Part shown: one piece after another, positions 21,800 to 33,747 of the stretch
Numbering within the stretch: the stretch's first letter is position 1
Layout of the letters: every line of letters starts with the position of its first letter
NCBI GenBank assembly: GCA_037176725.1
Contig: JAZBRS010000075.1
Span: 77,502,001-77,566,000 of the forward strand
Length of the DNA: 64,000 nucleotides
Source: Posidonia oceanica
Taxonomy: Eukaryota; Streptophyta; Magnoliopsida; Alismatales; Posidoniaceae
Direction: 5' to 3'
Made by a program: the position numbers and the translations under genes
Notes under the pieces: generated by a model
Told to the model about the DNA's origin: nothing
Databases searched by the model: none
What the model saw: the letters and a program-made list of their open reading frames with translations, nothing else

Positions 21800-22964
21800 T
21801 CTCCGTTGTTCCTCGTTCTCTTTCTCGTTTGTGTTCTGTTGTGATGGACTACTTGCTTAGGTTTGTAGTAATGTGGTTTGATAAATGGATATGATGATAC
21901 GGTAATGACGGTTTTCTTCGAGTTTAGAGTGTGATTTTGCTGCTTCATGAGGTTTGGCTTCTAGTTTTTTCTTTGTTATGGTATAAATGGTTTTCTGCAT
22001 TTTGATTTCATGATACATTTGCAGAATGGAAGTCTCTATCATGTTTGATGTTGTTAGGTTGTACTAGTTTAGTGTCTATGTTTTGGTTTGTAGTTGCATC
22101 ATAGAGTGTTTTTTTTTGGTAAACGATAATGTAATAGTATAAATATGAAAGTATACTTGACTACAAGTACCACCACAAAATATATAAGTTACATATATTT
22201 TTCCTCCTAAAATATACGAAAATAAATAAATTTTACAAAAATTTCATAAATGCCATCACAATCCAAATTAATGTCAAAATTCTGAAATAAACATTACATA
22301 AGATTCAAATAGATAATTTAATTATCAACATTTTTTGAGTCAGAACGACAACTACCGTCAAATTGGTCAACAGTTGAGAACCACTTGCACTTGCATCATG
22401 GAGTGTTCTTTGTGAATTTTATGTGAGAAATGTGACAATACTGACGAGTGTATAATAAGGTCTCTAGCTGGGTGAGCAGCTGATGGTTTGGAAATTTGAT
22501 ATTTCTCAGTCCTACTGTTAAGTGTGATTGGATCTTTGTCCATTTGGGAAGTTAAGCATGAAAATGTGCTGAGTGAAATGAAGCAGACATGTGATTGGAT
22601 CTTCTGACGTGCTTATTTTTAGTGCCTATGTGAGATCACTGTTCTTGTTTGCTCGTTCCTGACAATGTTTGTGGTTCAGTCTGTGTTGCAAGTAGTGTAG
22701 TTTATGTTGCGCTTGTTTGCGACAAATTGCGATTAGTCGGAGATGTTTCTATAAAATTTGCGCTTGTTTGCGACAAATTGCGATTAGTCGGAGATGTTTC
22801 TTTAAAATTTAAATCTTTGTCTAGTTGTGTTTGTCGGACTCAGAGCCATCGAGTGAGTTTTTTTTTTTCTTTCGAAAACGGTAAAAATTTGATGTCTATT
22901 TATTTTACTTGCCTATGAGATCTACCATCAAGTATAAATTTTAACAATATCTTTCCTCCAACAA
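21800..22964. other. Intergenic, no gene seen
   Basis: AT-rich DNA between the sHSP relic and the hAT element. The only structure is the perfect-looking 51-bp duplication at 22709-22810. Confidence 0.6.
22709..22810. repeat. 51-bp direct tandem duplication
   Basis: 22709-22759 and 22760-22810 both read GCGCTTGTTTGCGAC, then AAATTGCGATTAGTCGGAG, then ATGTTTCT, and differ at one base near the end. The near-identity shows it is recent. Confidence 0.92.
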
Positions 22965-22972
22965 GTTACGAG
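22965..22972. repeat. 8-bp target site duplication of the hAT element (left)
   Basis: GTTACGAG here and GTTATGAG at 25986-25993 flank the element, with one mismatch. An 8-bp duplication is diagnostic of hAT integration. Confidence 0.85.
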
Positions 22973-25900
22973 TAGAGTTGTAAAACGAGCCGGACCGGCC
23001 CTGGGTCACTCGGCCCGGCCCGCATTTTGGCCCAGCATAGCCCGGTCCACAGAAATCATGGGCCGGGCCGGTCCAGGCCTGGTGTGGGCCTGGGCCAGGC
23101 CGAGTCCAGCACTTGGGCCCGATTAGGCCCGCTAAGTGGGCCCAGTGGCCCGTTGGAATACAAGCGGGGTCGGGCCAGATCGGGCCGGACCGTAAAAAAT
23201 GAAAAAAACAAAAAAAAACAGAACGTTGGCAACGGTCCAACGGATGGGTGCAAACGGCCATAAACGGTCTTTTTTTTTTCCCCTTTTCTCTTCTCTTCTC
23301 TTCTCTTTCTTATAAATACCTTACCATACATTTATATTTTTCACACAACTTACTCTTCTTTCTTATTACAACACTCATAATTCTCTCACTTTCACAATTC
23401 TCCCACTCTCATAATTCTCCCAAGTGGCAAATTCTTCCACATTCAGGACTCCGATCTCCCGTCTGCTGATCTGCTCAAATTTTCTCTGGCTCTGTTACTA
23501 CTTCTATACTCTGCTGATCTTCTGAGCTACAAAATTTCTCTACTTCTACTCCCTCCATTTTTGGATTTTAGGACTTTTAGGTTAAGGGTTTCATAATCAT
23601 AATTCATACATTAGTTATTACATCTGTTTTTCTCTACTGTTAAATTCTCTAGTCATAATTTTCATTTGTTTTTCATACTTTAGATATTTATAATGGAAAA
23701 TATAGGAAGCCATGATTATATCCCAACCCAGGAGTCAAACCAGTCTCAACATCAAGACACCCCCTACACAATCCACTGGTACCAAAAAACCTAGGAAACA
23801 GAATTCATGGGTTTGAGAACATGTAACATTAGACCCTTCAGATGAAAATAGATGTTATTGTAATTATTGTGGTCTAGGATACACTTGTCCTAGGGGTGGG
23901 GGTGTAGGTCACATTTCTAAGCATTTACAAAAATGTTTAGCTGTACACAATAAAGAAGAAAACATAGACTTAAGGCAATCTAAATTACATATAGGTTTTA
24001 ATGGTTTAATAAATTAGAAATATAATGCAGAAGGAGCAAAAGAACGTATAACAAAATATATAGTACACGATGAACAACCATTTTCATTGTCAGAAAATAA
24101 AAAATTTGAATCTTGTGTACAAGATTGTCTTAATCCACAATTTAAAAATCATTCTAGAAACACTACAAAAAATTTAATTTATAAAACATTTAAAAAAGAT
24201 AAACAAAATATAATGAGAATATTTTTTAGTTTATTATGTAGAGTATCATTAACTTGTGATGTTTGGACAGGCCCTAATAATTTTCCATATCTATGTTTAA
24301 CTGCACATTGGATAGATATTGAGTGGACCTTATAAAAAAGATTAATAGCTTTTAGAGTATTTGATCATCCACATACTGGTAAGGCTACAGCTAATATGTT
24401 AGAAGAAATTTTTAAAGAATTTCACTTATATTATAAAATTAATACAATATCTTTTGATAATGCTTCTAATAATAATGTTGCCATAGATTTATTAAAAAGA
24501 AATATAAAACCAATGTTAAATGGTGAAATCTTTCATTGTAGGTGTTGTTGTCACATAATAAACTTAATTGTACAAGATGGTATACATTGCATTAGACCTT
24601 TTATAGAAAATATAAGATCAGCTATTTTATTTATTCAAACATTAGCTAAAAGATATCAAGAATTTAGGCATTTATGTTCAGAAAATGGTATAAAACCTAA
24701 AAACTTTAAATTAGATGTTCAACATAGATGGAACTCAACTTATGATATGTTAAGTTCAAGTTTACCTTATAGCCATTTAATTACAGCATTTTATAATGCA
24801 AAATCTAATTATATGTTAAATGATGAAGATTGGCAAAATTCTCAAATAATTCATAATTTTTTAGAACCTTTTTATAATGCTACTAAACAATTATCTGGTC
24901 AATATTATCCTACTAGTAATCTAGTTTTAATTAATTTCTTTAATATTACAAATGTTTTTCAGCAATATAGAGAAGTACCATGTTTTGTAAATATTATTTA
25001 AGTAATGCAACATAAATATAATAGTTATTGGGATGATCCTCCAATGTAGGCATGTTTAGCAATAATTATGGATTCTAGGCATAGATTAGTTAATTGTATG
25101 GTACTTATAGATGATAATTTTTAGTAACATGAATAAAAGTAACTTAATAGAAGAATTTAATGATAAAATTAAGACTACTTTATATATATTATTTGAAGAA
25201 TATGTTAAAATATGTGGTGAAGGTAGTTCTAGTACACCTAGATCTAGTACTGTAGGATCACATACTAGTAGTAGCACTGGTAGTTCATTTTGGAATAAAT
25301 TAAATAAGAAAAAGGAAAAATATGTAAAATCATCAACAAATAATGAATTAGAAAATTATTTAGAATGTGAATTTGCATTTAGTGAATCAGAAATGGATAA
25401 CTTAGATATATTAAAATAGTGGTCTAATACCGCAATTAGGTTTCCTATAGTTTCTAGAATGGCTAAAGATTTACTAACGATTCCAGCGTCTACTGTAGCG
25501 TCGGAATCTGCATTTTCTGCAGGAAAAAGAGTTTTAAGTGATAGAAGATGTAGATTATCAGAAAAGTCTGTAGAAGCCTCCGTGTGTCTGAAGAACTGGT
25601 ACGATGCGGTTGATCGTCTCCAAGGACTCAACTTAAAGAGTGATACTGAAGACGACGAGACGGCATCAACTTCAACGGACACGAGGACCGAAACGGGCTC
25701 CACACATGATTAAATATTTAAGATGTAATTTTAAGATGTAACGGGCATCAACTTTAAGATGTAATTTTTTTAATATTTATGTAAAATTTGTAAATATGTA
25801 AAATTTTAAATATCTTATGTAATTTTCAAATTTTTAATGTATATTAGATATCAATATTTAATAAAAAAAAGTTAATTTTTTTTAAAAAAAATAGACCGAA

Positions 25901-25985
25901 TGTACCAGCCCGGTCCAACCATGGGCTGTGGGCCGTGCCGAGCCAGCCCTGTGGTTGATTGGGCCCGGCCCGATTTACATGTCTA
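22973..25985 (+). mobile_element. hAT DNA transposon, near-complete copy (3.0 kb)
   Basis: The left terminus TAGAGTTGTAAAACG is an imperfect inverted repeat of the right terminus CGATTTACATGTCTA, and an 8-bp duplication flanks both. Subterminal regions are rich in GGCCCG/CGGGCC repeats (22,985-23,190 and 25,905-25,975), a common hAT feature thought to bind transposase. The single gene lies on the plus strand and is disabled. A truncated sister copy is at 18160-20065 in the same orientation. Confidence 0.93.
23693..25713 (+). pseudogene. hAT transposase (BED finger, core, dimerisation domain), disabled
   Basis: An ATG at 23,693 opens MENIGSHDYIPTQESN. After a frameshift, a BED zinc finger follows (CYCNYCGLGYTC...HISKHLQKC, about 23,850-23,940). 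The catalytic core includes SLTCDVWTGPNNFPYLCLTAHW, ISFDNASNNNVAI, FHCRCCCHIINLIVQDGI and LDVQHRWNSTYDML. The hAT C-terminal dimerisation domain ends it (IPASTVASESAFSAGKRVL, then EASVCLKNWYDAVDRL), with a stop at 25,711-25,713. In-frame stops interrupt it near 23,815, 24,017, 24,333 and 25,000, so at present it cannot make transposase. It is much better preserved than the copy at 18.2 kb. Confidence 0.9.
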
Positions 25986-25993
25986 GTTATGAG
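25986..25993. repeat. 8-bp target site duplication of the hAT element (right)
   Basis: GTTATGAG, the partner of 22965-22972. Confidence 0.85.
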
Positions 25994-25997
25994 GAGC

Positions 25998-26002
25998 AAT
26001 AT
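25998..26002. repeat. Target site duplication of solo LTR A (AATAT, left)
   Basis: AATAT directly precedes TGTAACGACCC and recurs at 29791-29795 after GGATCTTACA. Confidence 0.8.
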
Positions 26003-26488
26003 TGTAACGACCCGCCCAGTTGCTACCTCTCAACCTAGTTACAATATTTTTTTTCATTTTTATCTTTCATTAGCATTTATGAACTATAAAGCTAAATTCT
26101 CACAATGTAATAAAGCAACAATAAATAAAGTTAATTTATTTACTCAGAAACCCTGATGTATAACAGCATGACTCCTCCTATGTGCACTAGCAAACGAACA
26201 ACACTTATCCTGCACTTGCGAAAACACGCATACCAAAGCACACATGAGTGATCAGACGAAACAGTCACCCAGCACACACCCCACCTAAACCACTCAGCTA
26301 ACAATGTTGAGGGAGCTGGCGTAAACACGACACAGCAAACAAACACGAGCATCCCACCAGGATACCACTACAGCACAACAGGGCAGTACAATATTGCCCA
26401 GTCAACAACAAAAACCAATAAAACGTGCCTTTGAAATCATTGATCTCTTTCCTTTCAAAATCATATGCATGCTCTTTCAAAATCGTAA

Positions 26489-26964
26489 GCCCCTCTTTGG
26501 ATGTAGAATAAGAAAAATAGGAATAAGTGAAAAGTGATATTGGTATTCTGATATTATTGCTATTCTGTTTGGAAATGATTTTCTTTTAAAGGAGAATAAG
26601 TGTGTATAGGGAGATATTCTGGTTTGGATAAAAAGTGGAATAAGAATCAGAATAAGTGTTGGAATAAGTAGAAAACATGTAGATTAATAATAATCAACTT
26701 GATTATTAAGATATATATCTAATTTAAAATATGTATACATCATATTATATATGTATTATTTTTAAACAAAAAATAAACACACCGTATACATACATTTATC
26801 AGAATAACTTTATTCCACCATTCCCTTGGAATAGTTATTCTAGAATAAGTAAATCAGAATAAGAATTACTATTCTGCTTTTATTCCACTTTTTGACTTGC
26901 CAAACGGAATTGTAATTCCAATTCTGATTTTATTCTATCCTTTATTTCGATGCCAAAGAGGAGC
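26489..26964. mobile_element. MITE in solo LTR A (Harbinger-like, TAA duplication)
   Basis: The ends GCCCCTCTTTGG and CCAAAGAGGAGC form a terminal inverted repeat flanked by TAA on both sides (26486-26488 and 26965-26967). The 476-bp interior is AT-rich with repeated GGAATAAG/CTTATTCC motifs and encodes nothing. TIR plus a TAA target points to the PIF/Harbinger superfamily. Confidence 0.75.
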
Positions 26965-28489
26965 TAAAAGTATACTTGAAATGGCCAATCTAGCCAAATT
27001 AAGCCCAAAACACAAAACCAACTCGCAGCGTGGTCCCACGTCCTCATTGGGCGGACCAGACGGCCAACAGCGCCTGAATGTCTCAATCGCATTTAGAACG
27101 CACAGCACAACGAACACAAAGTCAACCAAACACAGGACCTAAATGGCCAAACAACAACGCCTCGAAAAGGTGGAAAACTCTATGTCCAATATGGCCAAAA
27201 CTCGGTAAAAGCCACCAAACCACAAAAACAGGCAAAGGTCGAGGCCCAATACGGCCAAAACGAATCAAGCATGGCCTAAACGGGCACAAAAAAAAACCAA
27301 TTAGTCGTATTGCCTAGCGCCTCAGCAACTGACTTGGCTTCAAGCAGTAGCCAGGGGCTCACCCCTGCAACTCACTGCACTGCCACTGACACCCGCCCTA
27401 TAGGGGAGCGTGCTCGTCACGACATCTCACACCAGAGACGCCTCAAAAAGCAATCCCCAACTGGGAAAACGGTCCACACTTGGAACAAACCACAGGACAC
27501 ACCTAATACGGTGCTCGTAAGCTCAGTGCTCCGAACCACTAGAGGCTTCTCACCCCTAGGCTCAGCCAACACCCACAAGTCTCAGTCCCTGTAACAACTA
27601 AGGTATCACGTTCAGCTACACAGGAGTATCATACCTCTCGAGTCTGCTGCCACGATACCACTAGGTACGGCCAGCACCTCGACCCCACAGACCTCAACTA
27701 CAGTGACGTGTCCGACACACCGCAGAGTGTAGTCGCATTCCCGAGGAATGCAGTCACACCCACGGGTCCAAGCTACACTCACCTCGAAGTCTTGGCCCAC
27801 AACAAGCACTCGGACCTTACCTTGGCAAGAGACCCTAGGGGTATCAGTCGTCCCTGCAAGGCCGGCCAATGCCTCAGTCTCGGTCCACAACCAAAGGCAC
27901 AGTAAAATCATTTCCAAAACCTTTTCAAAACTAATGCATTTTCTTTTAAAACTCCTTTCAAAGATCGTTTCGAAATCCTTAAATGACAACTCAAAAACAC
28001 TACAAAACACAGTACGAAAACCACGAACAGAAACCACAGCTTAAAATACAGCCAAAACATAGCCTTGACAGCTCCTCTGTCAGGCCCAAGAACCACACTA
28101 CAAAGAACAACACAATAGAGAAACAAAGGCACCTCCTAGGCAAAAAGTTTACCCAGGAGACACCACCCAGAAGCACAACACCGGTCTCGAAGTCCCAATG
28201 TACTTACGAGACCAAGCACCCATACAAACTGCACTTAGAATACTAAGTCCTGGTGCCAAGGTCTAATCCTAAGGTTATCATGTTCCCTAATGTCCATCTA
28301 AATCAATTAGGGAAAACCTTAGCATTACTAAATCGTTTAGTCTTTTAATTCCAACCCTAGTATACGTGGGATCTTGCTAATTCATTTTAGGCAATTCTTA
28401 ACTTATTTCTAATGATTTGCCTAGTTATCATCTTGCCTTAACTACCTACAATGTCCATTAGCACTACTCTCATTAGATTATAAAAAACA

Positions 28490-28680
28490 AGTCTCTAAGG
28501 GCTCAAAAGTAACTAAATCCAAAAAGTCAAGGACTAAAAAGCAATTCCCATAAAGCTTAGGGACTAAACGGCACTATCCATTGAACTCAGGGACTAAAAA
28601 GTGATTTATAACAAAACTAGGGGCCTAATTACAAATTAAATATAAAAGTAGGGACTGAAAGGTAATCTAGGCATTGAACG
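28490..28680. repeat. AGGGACTAAA-type short repeats in solo LTR A
   Basis: At least four copies of a motif like (A)GGGACTAAAAAG or GGACTAAAC recur about every 30-40 bp. It adjoins the GCGTCTAAC cluster that follows. Confidence 0.7.
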
Positions 28681-29730
28681 TAGGAAACCCTACGTCCAAC
28701 GTTGGATACAGAGAACCCTACGTCCAACACCCTAGACTCCCAAATCCCTCTAATCTACTAATATGCATGCCCATTAATTGATCCTTGATTAACTAGTAAG
28801 GGAAACATCATGTAATCTACAACATGCAACTACTAATGCAACCACTAATCCAACCTAAGCCCCACCATCAGGAAAAATCATGAAAAACAGCAGCAAGGGC
28901 GTTAGACGCAGCTCAGTTAGCGTCTAACATTGGACGCACCAGGGTGTGCGTCCAACGCCCTGAATCAGGAGGTTCGACTAGAACCTCCCTCACAGGGATG
29001 CAAAAATTCCATAAATCACAACCATACAAGAACACATGCATATAAACATATTTAAGGCATTTACGCAATAATCTACCTTATCAAAGTATGTAAACAAACA
29101 TCTAATGGGGTGTGTACCTTGCACCCAAGAGGCGAGCCAACACAACGAGCTCCACCGCGATCCAAGGCTCCCCGCAAGCTTCCGGCCATCCACCAAGTCC
29201 ACAGCAAACCCATGCACAGCAAAAGCCTCGAGAATCAGTGGGTGCCAATAAGAGAAAAGGGAAGAGAAAGAGAAAGAGAAAGAGAGAGACTTGAATCCAA
29301 GAACCCAGCCTTACCTCTTTCATTCTTTCTCTCCAAGCATCCAAAAGCATCCAAGGACCACCGGCAGCATCCTCACATCGCCAGGGGAGAAGGGGAGGAA
29401 GAGGGGAAAGAAAAACCCTTTAAAAGCCACTGATTTACTCCTTAAATAGGCAGCTGGTGCAACTCAGAGCGTTAGACGCTATCTATCCATGTGTCTCACA
29501 TAAGACACACCATATTTTGCATCTTACACTTAGAAATCTAGGAGCACCGACATACAGGTGTTGAACGTAGGATTCCTTGCGTCTAACATAAGATGCAAAC
29601 CCACTAGCGTTTAACATAAGATGCAAACCTACTAGCATCTAACACCCTGAGGTCAGAAGATCCATATTCCAGGTGTTGGACGTTGGATTTCTTGCGTCCT
29701 ACATAAGACGCAACACTCCTAGTGTCTAAC
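28660..29730. repeat. Cluster of GCGTCTAAC / GTTAGACGC palindromic units in solo LTR A
   Basis: Units in both orientations recur across the region. Examples are GAACGTAGG..CCTACGTCC, GCGTTAGACGC, GCGTCTAAC, TGCGTCCAACGCCC, GCGTCTAACATAAGATGC, GTGTTGGACG and AAGACGCAACAC. Pairs of inverse units are close enough to form hairpins. The segment is not open in any frame for long. Confidence 0.75.
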
Positions 29731-29790
29731 ACCTTCAGATTCTAGATTAAATATCTGGCCTAAAATACCATCTAAAATCTGGATCTTACA

Positions 29791-29795
29791 AATAT
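29791..29795. repeat. Target site duplication of solo LTR A (AATAT, right)
   Basis: Partner of 25998-26002. Confidence 0.8.
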
Positions 29796-31260
29796 AAGTA
29801 GTACAAAAATTCTTAAAATAGTTCTGGACATAGCAACAAAAAAGGATCTAGTTGGTCATTGATAATACAAATTTTAATTGGCTGCAACATCAATATCCAA
29901 ACCATCGAGCATCCCAGTAGTTTGCTGAGCATTCGGAGAAGCAGCAGCAATCACAGGAGCATTTCCTTGGGTCAAGTGGGTAAGATCCCAATCCTGCTGC
30001 ACATGTCAGATGGTGTGATCAATATTTGTTGCAATCGAGTCCTACCCAGTTATAAGATTACTTGCTCAACAAGAGGTTAGTTGCAAAATATAATGAAATA
30101 TATAGGATATATCTCTTCTTTGATTTCTAAAAATAATACCATTCCTATTCAGCAAAATACACCATAATATGGCTAGAACGAGAATGTTCCATCCATTAAG
30201 GCTGATATTGAATCTAAAATGTTGAAACAGGGAGAAAATATTGGAGATATCAAGATTGTTTAAATGTTGATCTATTTTCAATAGAAGAAATTCCCAAATA
30301 GCCTTAGATGCAGTACAATGAAAAAATATATGAGAAGTTGTTTCAACTGCATAACCACAAGCATCACAATGGATAGGACTTGATCATTCCTTTTTATGAA
30401 AATTAAATTAGAAAAGAATTTTATCATGTACAACTAACCAAGCAAAGACTTACTTTCAAATGTGCAGCACATTTCCATATGTTGCATTTAAAGCTTGATC
30501 TAAGTTCTCCATTGTTTAAAATGTCATAACAACTCTTGACTAAAAATTTTTCATTGGCAGTGAGCATTTAGGAAATAGTATCTTCTTCAATTGAGTGAAT
30601 AACAGAGTTCAATATGACCTAGAATTGTTGTAAATTGGTAGATGAAAGCATAGAGTTATTATTAAAATTACCCCATCCTTTCTTCTGAAAGTCCAGCAAT
30701 ATTTTAACTAAAGGACCTTTCTTACTTTTAGCTTAATCATATAATTCAGGAAAGGTATATTTTAGGAGAGTACTAGCTATCCATTTACTTTCCCAAAATA
30801 GAATTTTTGTATCATTATTGACAGTATAATTGGAAAATGTATTCACAATAGGAAAGTTAGCCTTAAGTTCTTGCCAAATAGGAGAAGAACTTCTGGATGA
30901 AGTATTCGATAATGTCCCAAAGCAATTATAACCAAAGTAACGACATTGGACTAGTTTTAGCCAGTTAATGTTATTTTGTTATCAATCAATTACCAGGGCA
31001 ACTTACATTTAAGAGGTATACTAAAGTGCCTAATGTTAACTATCTCTAAGCCATCATATTGTTTTTTCTTACAAACATTCTGCCATCTGATCAAAGAGTA
31101 GTTCTTTCTGCCCGATACACTAGGACTCTATAGAAAGCGTCTTCGGATACGATCAATTTCTTTTTTCACTTTAATAGGAAGGTGAAGAATAGATAAATAG
31201 TATGTGGAAATATCTATAGTGAGTTTACATGTTAGAATATCTACATATTCTTGTTGTGCA
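29796..31260 (-). mobile_element. LINE 3' fragment with RT C-terminus and zf-RVT domain
   Basis: On the minus strand the zinc-binding RT domain is clear near 30,300-30,370: CDACGYAVETTSHIFFHC followed by TASKAIWEFLL. It continues into ILVLAILWCILLNRNGIIFR (30,160-30,200). Upstream, towards 31,250, pieces of RT C-terminus are readable (RYFGYNCFGTLSN, IWQELKANFPIV, ILFWESKWIAS) with many stops. It is 5'-truncated at about 31,260, as LINE copies often are. It may be the same family as the split LINE at the window's left end, but the two retain non-overlapping parts, so this cannot be tested here. Confidence 0.8.
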
Positions 31261-32270
31261 CATGTGAATACCAAAGACAAGCAGAACATTAATTGGGTTT
31301 TGATTCTCGTGATTTTTTTTTCCCTTTGCTTTGTTTTCTTTTTCCTAGTTGCAGAATTTGAACCTAGTTTTAGGTGAAAAAAATCCAGTTGTGATTCAAA
31401 TCATAATGTCGAAAATAATTGTCGGGTGTTCTTTGGACTTATTCAGACTTTGCTTCAAGACTATGATTTTCGCCGGAACAACTACATCAATCAACATATC
31501 TTAATTGGGACACCTACAGTTTATGTTGGATTTGGTTGGAAAACTTTTGATGAATGTTGAAATAATCTTGGCGATTGTCGTAGCTCAATCATAACAACTA
31601 CTATTGGAGCTCTCCATGGCAACCATGAGGAATGATGTTTCTCTTCGGCTTTTGCTGCAACAACGTTGGCACTCGTCGAAGTGACGTCGATGATCATCAA
31701 ACAACCGGTGAACTCCAGAGCTCGACGGAATGACCTTGGTGGTCATCGAAATTGCACGTAAAATCCACAGGTTGCAGTTGAATGCCTTGGGACTTGTTTA
31801 TATAGAGTCTAATTCCAATGTAATTTACTTCCACCTGTTCACATTGCACCGAATTACAAATCAGACAACCAAACGTCGTCTGAGGCCATGAGTCATATTT
31901 ACGTGTCCACAAATTACTAAATAAAAATCATATCGAAATTCCATTATGAGTTTTTGTTTTATTTAAATTGTGCTGCAATTCCCAACTGAAAATTTACGTG
32001 CATTGAATGAACTACCTGATCAACCAATTAATGTGACTGAGTCGGCTATTCTTAAATATTAAAAACCGTATCAATCGTCATCATATGAAACATTTAATCA
32101 TCACGAAATGGTCTCGGCTTCCCTGTATGCAAAAAACCACCAACCAAAACCAAGTCCAACATGGCTGTGTAATACCAATTTGTGCGTAAATTTATAAACA
32201 AACAAATAATTAAAGTGTGATTGGTAAAAGAATTCCACTCATAAACGATATTATAAATTATAGACCATTT
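31261..32270. other. No gene seen
   Basis: Mixed-composition DNA without a credible frame, RNA gene or terminal repeat that I can name. Confidence 0.5.
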
Positions 32271-32479
32271 ATGTGAGAATAGCAAGAGGAGACCATTTTA
32301 TCTTTGCCAATTCTCCTTTTGCTCTTGACCCCACCAAACTCCTATACGGTTACCCAACCGCGTCTCCCTCTCCTCTCTTTCTCTCCCTACTTTCCTTAGA
32401 CCCTAAACCATTGGAGGTACATTCTCCATGTCCTTCGCGATCGACGACATGTTCACCAGATGCTACATTCACCCCTACA

Positions 32480-32580
32480 ACACATTCTCTACAGGAACGA
32501 CACATCCTCCACAAAAACAACACATCCTCCACGGCAATAGCATGTCCTTTACAGCAACAGCATGTCCTCTACGGCAATGA
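32480..32580. repeat. Degenerate 18-bp tandem repeat
   Basis: About five units of (A/G)CACATCCTCCAC..CAA or GCATGTCCTCTACGGCAA follow one another. They lie within a pyrimidine-rich stretch that may be a transposon leader. Confidence 0.7.
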
Positions 32581-32699
32581 CTAAGAGTAATCTAACAGTA
32601 TACTCTGACGTCGACCATCCACAATCTCATTAGGTGCGCGAATCACTCCACCATCGATCACTTTTCCTTTTTTCATCTTATTTTGTGTATTTTGTTGGA

Positions 32700-33530
32700 T
32701 TTATTGGTAAAACACCATGTTTCATACAATGATCTTGATGTATACTATTTCTCTTCTATGAGACATGATTCTTGATCTAGGTGACATGTTTTAATATAAA
32801 AAAAGATATGGTTCTCTTTTGTGTGATATGATTACATTTTAGTGTATACCATTTCTCTTCTGTGTAACATGAATCTTACACAGGGTGACATGATTCAATA
32901 TAGAATAAGACATGACTATATTCTTAGTATATATTAACTCTTTTAAGAGATGAGAGATGATCCGTACAATGGGTGATGTGATTCAGTATATAATGTGACA
33001 TGGTATTATTTAATCAGTGACATGGTTTTACACTTACGAGTTACGATTTTATTTAATTCATTATTTCATACTCTATGATACGATATCTTACATTATTGTA
33101 GGATTAGTTATTGGTATGGATACCTTTGATACTTCTAGAATACCTCTGATATGTCACTATGGTGGACATCATGAGTGGAGTGAAAAGAATACATCTTCTT
33201 ACAATAGTGGTTACAACACAATTTTGTTTGTGAATCGGAATATGAAATATGATGAACTAAAGTATATGGTGTATAAGGAGATTCTTCAAACTTCATTTAA
33301 AGAATATCCAATTGAATTACGTTACAAAGTAAAGTAAGACACGGTTATTTTTCTTAGTCCCTTCTGTAAAGGAAAGTGTTTAATGAGACATGATTCTCTT
33401 TTATGAAACATGATTATTTTTCTTAGTCCCTTCTATAAAATGAGACATGATTTAGTGTTTAATGAGATATGTTTCAATGTGAAATGAGATATGATTCAAT
33501 ATATTATGAGACATGATTCGTTTGTTTAAT
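32700..33530. repeat. Dispersed GACATGATTC-type motif region
   Basis: Variants of (A/G)(A/G)ACATGATTC and GTGACATG recur at least a dozen times on both sides of the frame at 33,113-33,337, often with TTCTCTT or TTCAATAT after them. It looks like a degenerate subterminal repeat. Confidence 0.6.
33113..33337 (+). pseudogene. Possible Mutator-like transposase N-terminal fragment
   Basis: The frame reads MDTFDTSRIPLICHYGGHHE and continues with FVNRNMKYDELKYMVYKEIL before a stop at 33,335-33,337. The pattern (a short beta segment, GG, then a nucleotide-free KYDELKYMVYK helix) resembles the N-terminal PB1-like domain of plant MULE transposases. No transposase core follows, so it is at best a fragment. 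The assignment is by pattern only and could be wrong. Confidence 0.35.
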
Positions 33531-33742
33531 ATTCATCTATGAATATTAAAGAAAATTAAATAACCATCCATCTCAAATATACGGAGCATACATATCCATA
33601 CATGTCAATTCCAAAAAATATACATCACCTTTTCATGAGCAAAAATACACAACAGAGTAGCAGTAGAACGGAATGTTATCTGTGGTGCGTCTATGATGTT
33701 GAAAAAGGAATAAATCACATATTTTATAACATCTATGACTCA

Positions 33743-33747
33743 TATTT
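33743..33747. repeat. Target site duplication of solo LTR B (TATTT, left)
   Basis: TATTT precedes TGCATG and recurs at 36781-36785 after GTCGTGACA. Confidence 0.6.

Larger units (their letters stand above)
26003..29790 (-). mobile_element. Solo LTR A of a Gypsy (Tekay-like) retrotransposon, 3.8 kb
   Basis: It starts TGTAACGACCC, ends TCTTACA and is flanked by AATAT duplications. Several blocks resemble the LTR at 773-3858, such as CAGTAGCCAGG..CTCACCCCTGC, GTGCTCCGAACCACTAGAGGC and GGAGTATCATACCTC. No pol or gag sequence lies between the ends, so it is a solo LTR left by unequal recombination. In the same sense as the Tekay element it would be transcribed on the minus strand; a TATA-like CTATTTAAGGAG lies near 29,433-29,445. 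A MITE (26489-26964) and a motif cluster (28,660-29,730) lie inside. It inserted 4 bp beyond the hAT duplication. Confidence 0.85.

Noticed and set aside
28660..29730. Regularly recurring short units considered as a CRISPR-like array
   Set aside because: Units are in both orientations with irregular spacing and unequal spacers, in a plant LTR.
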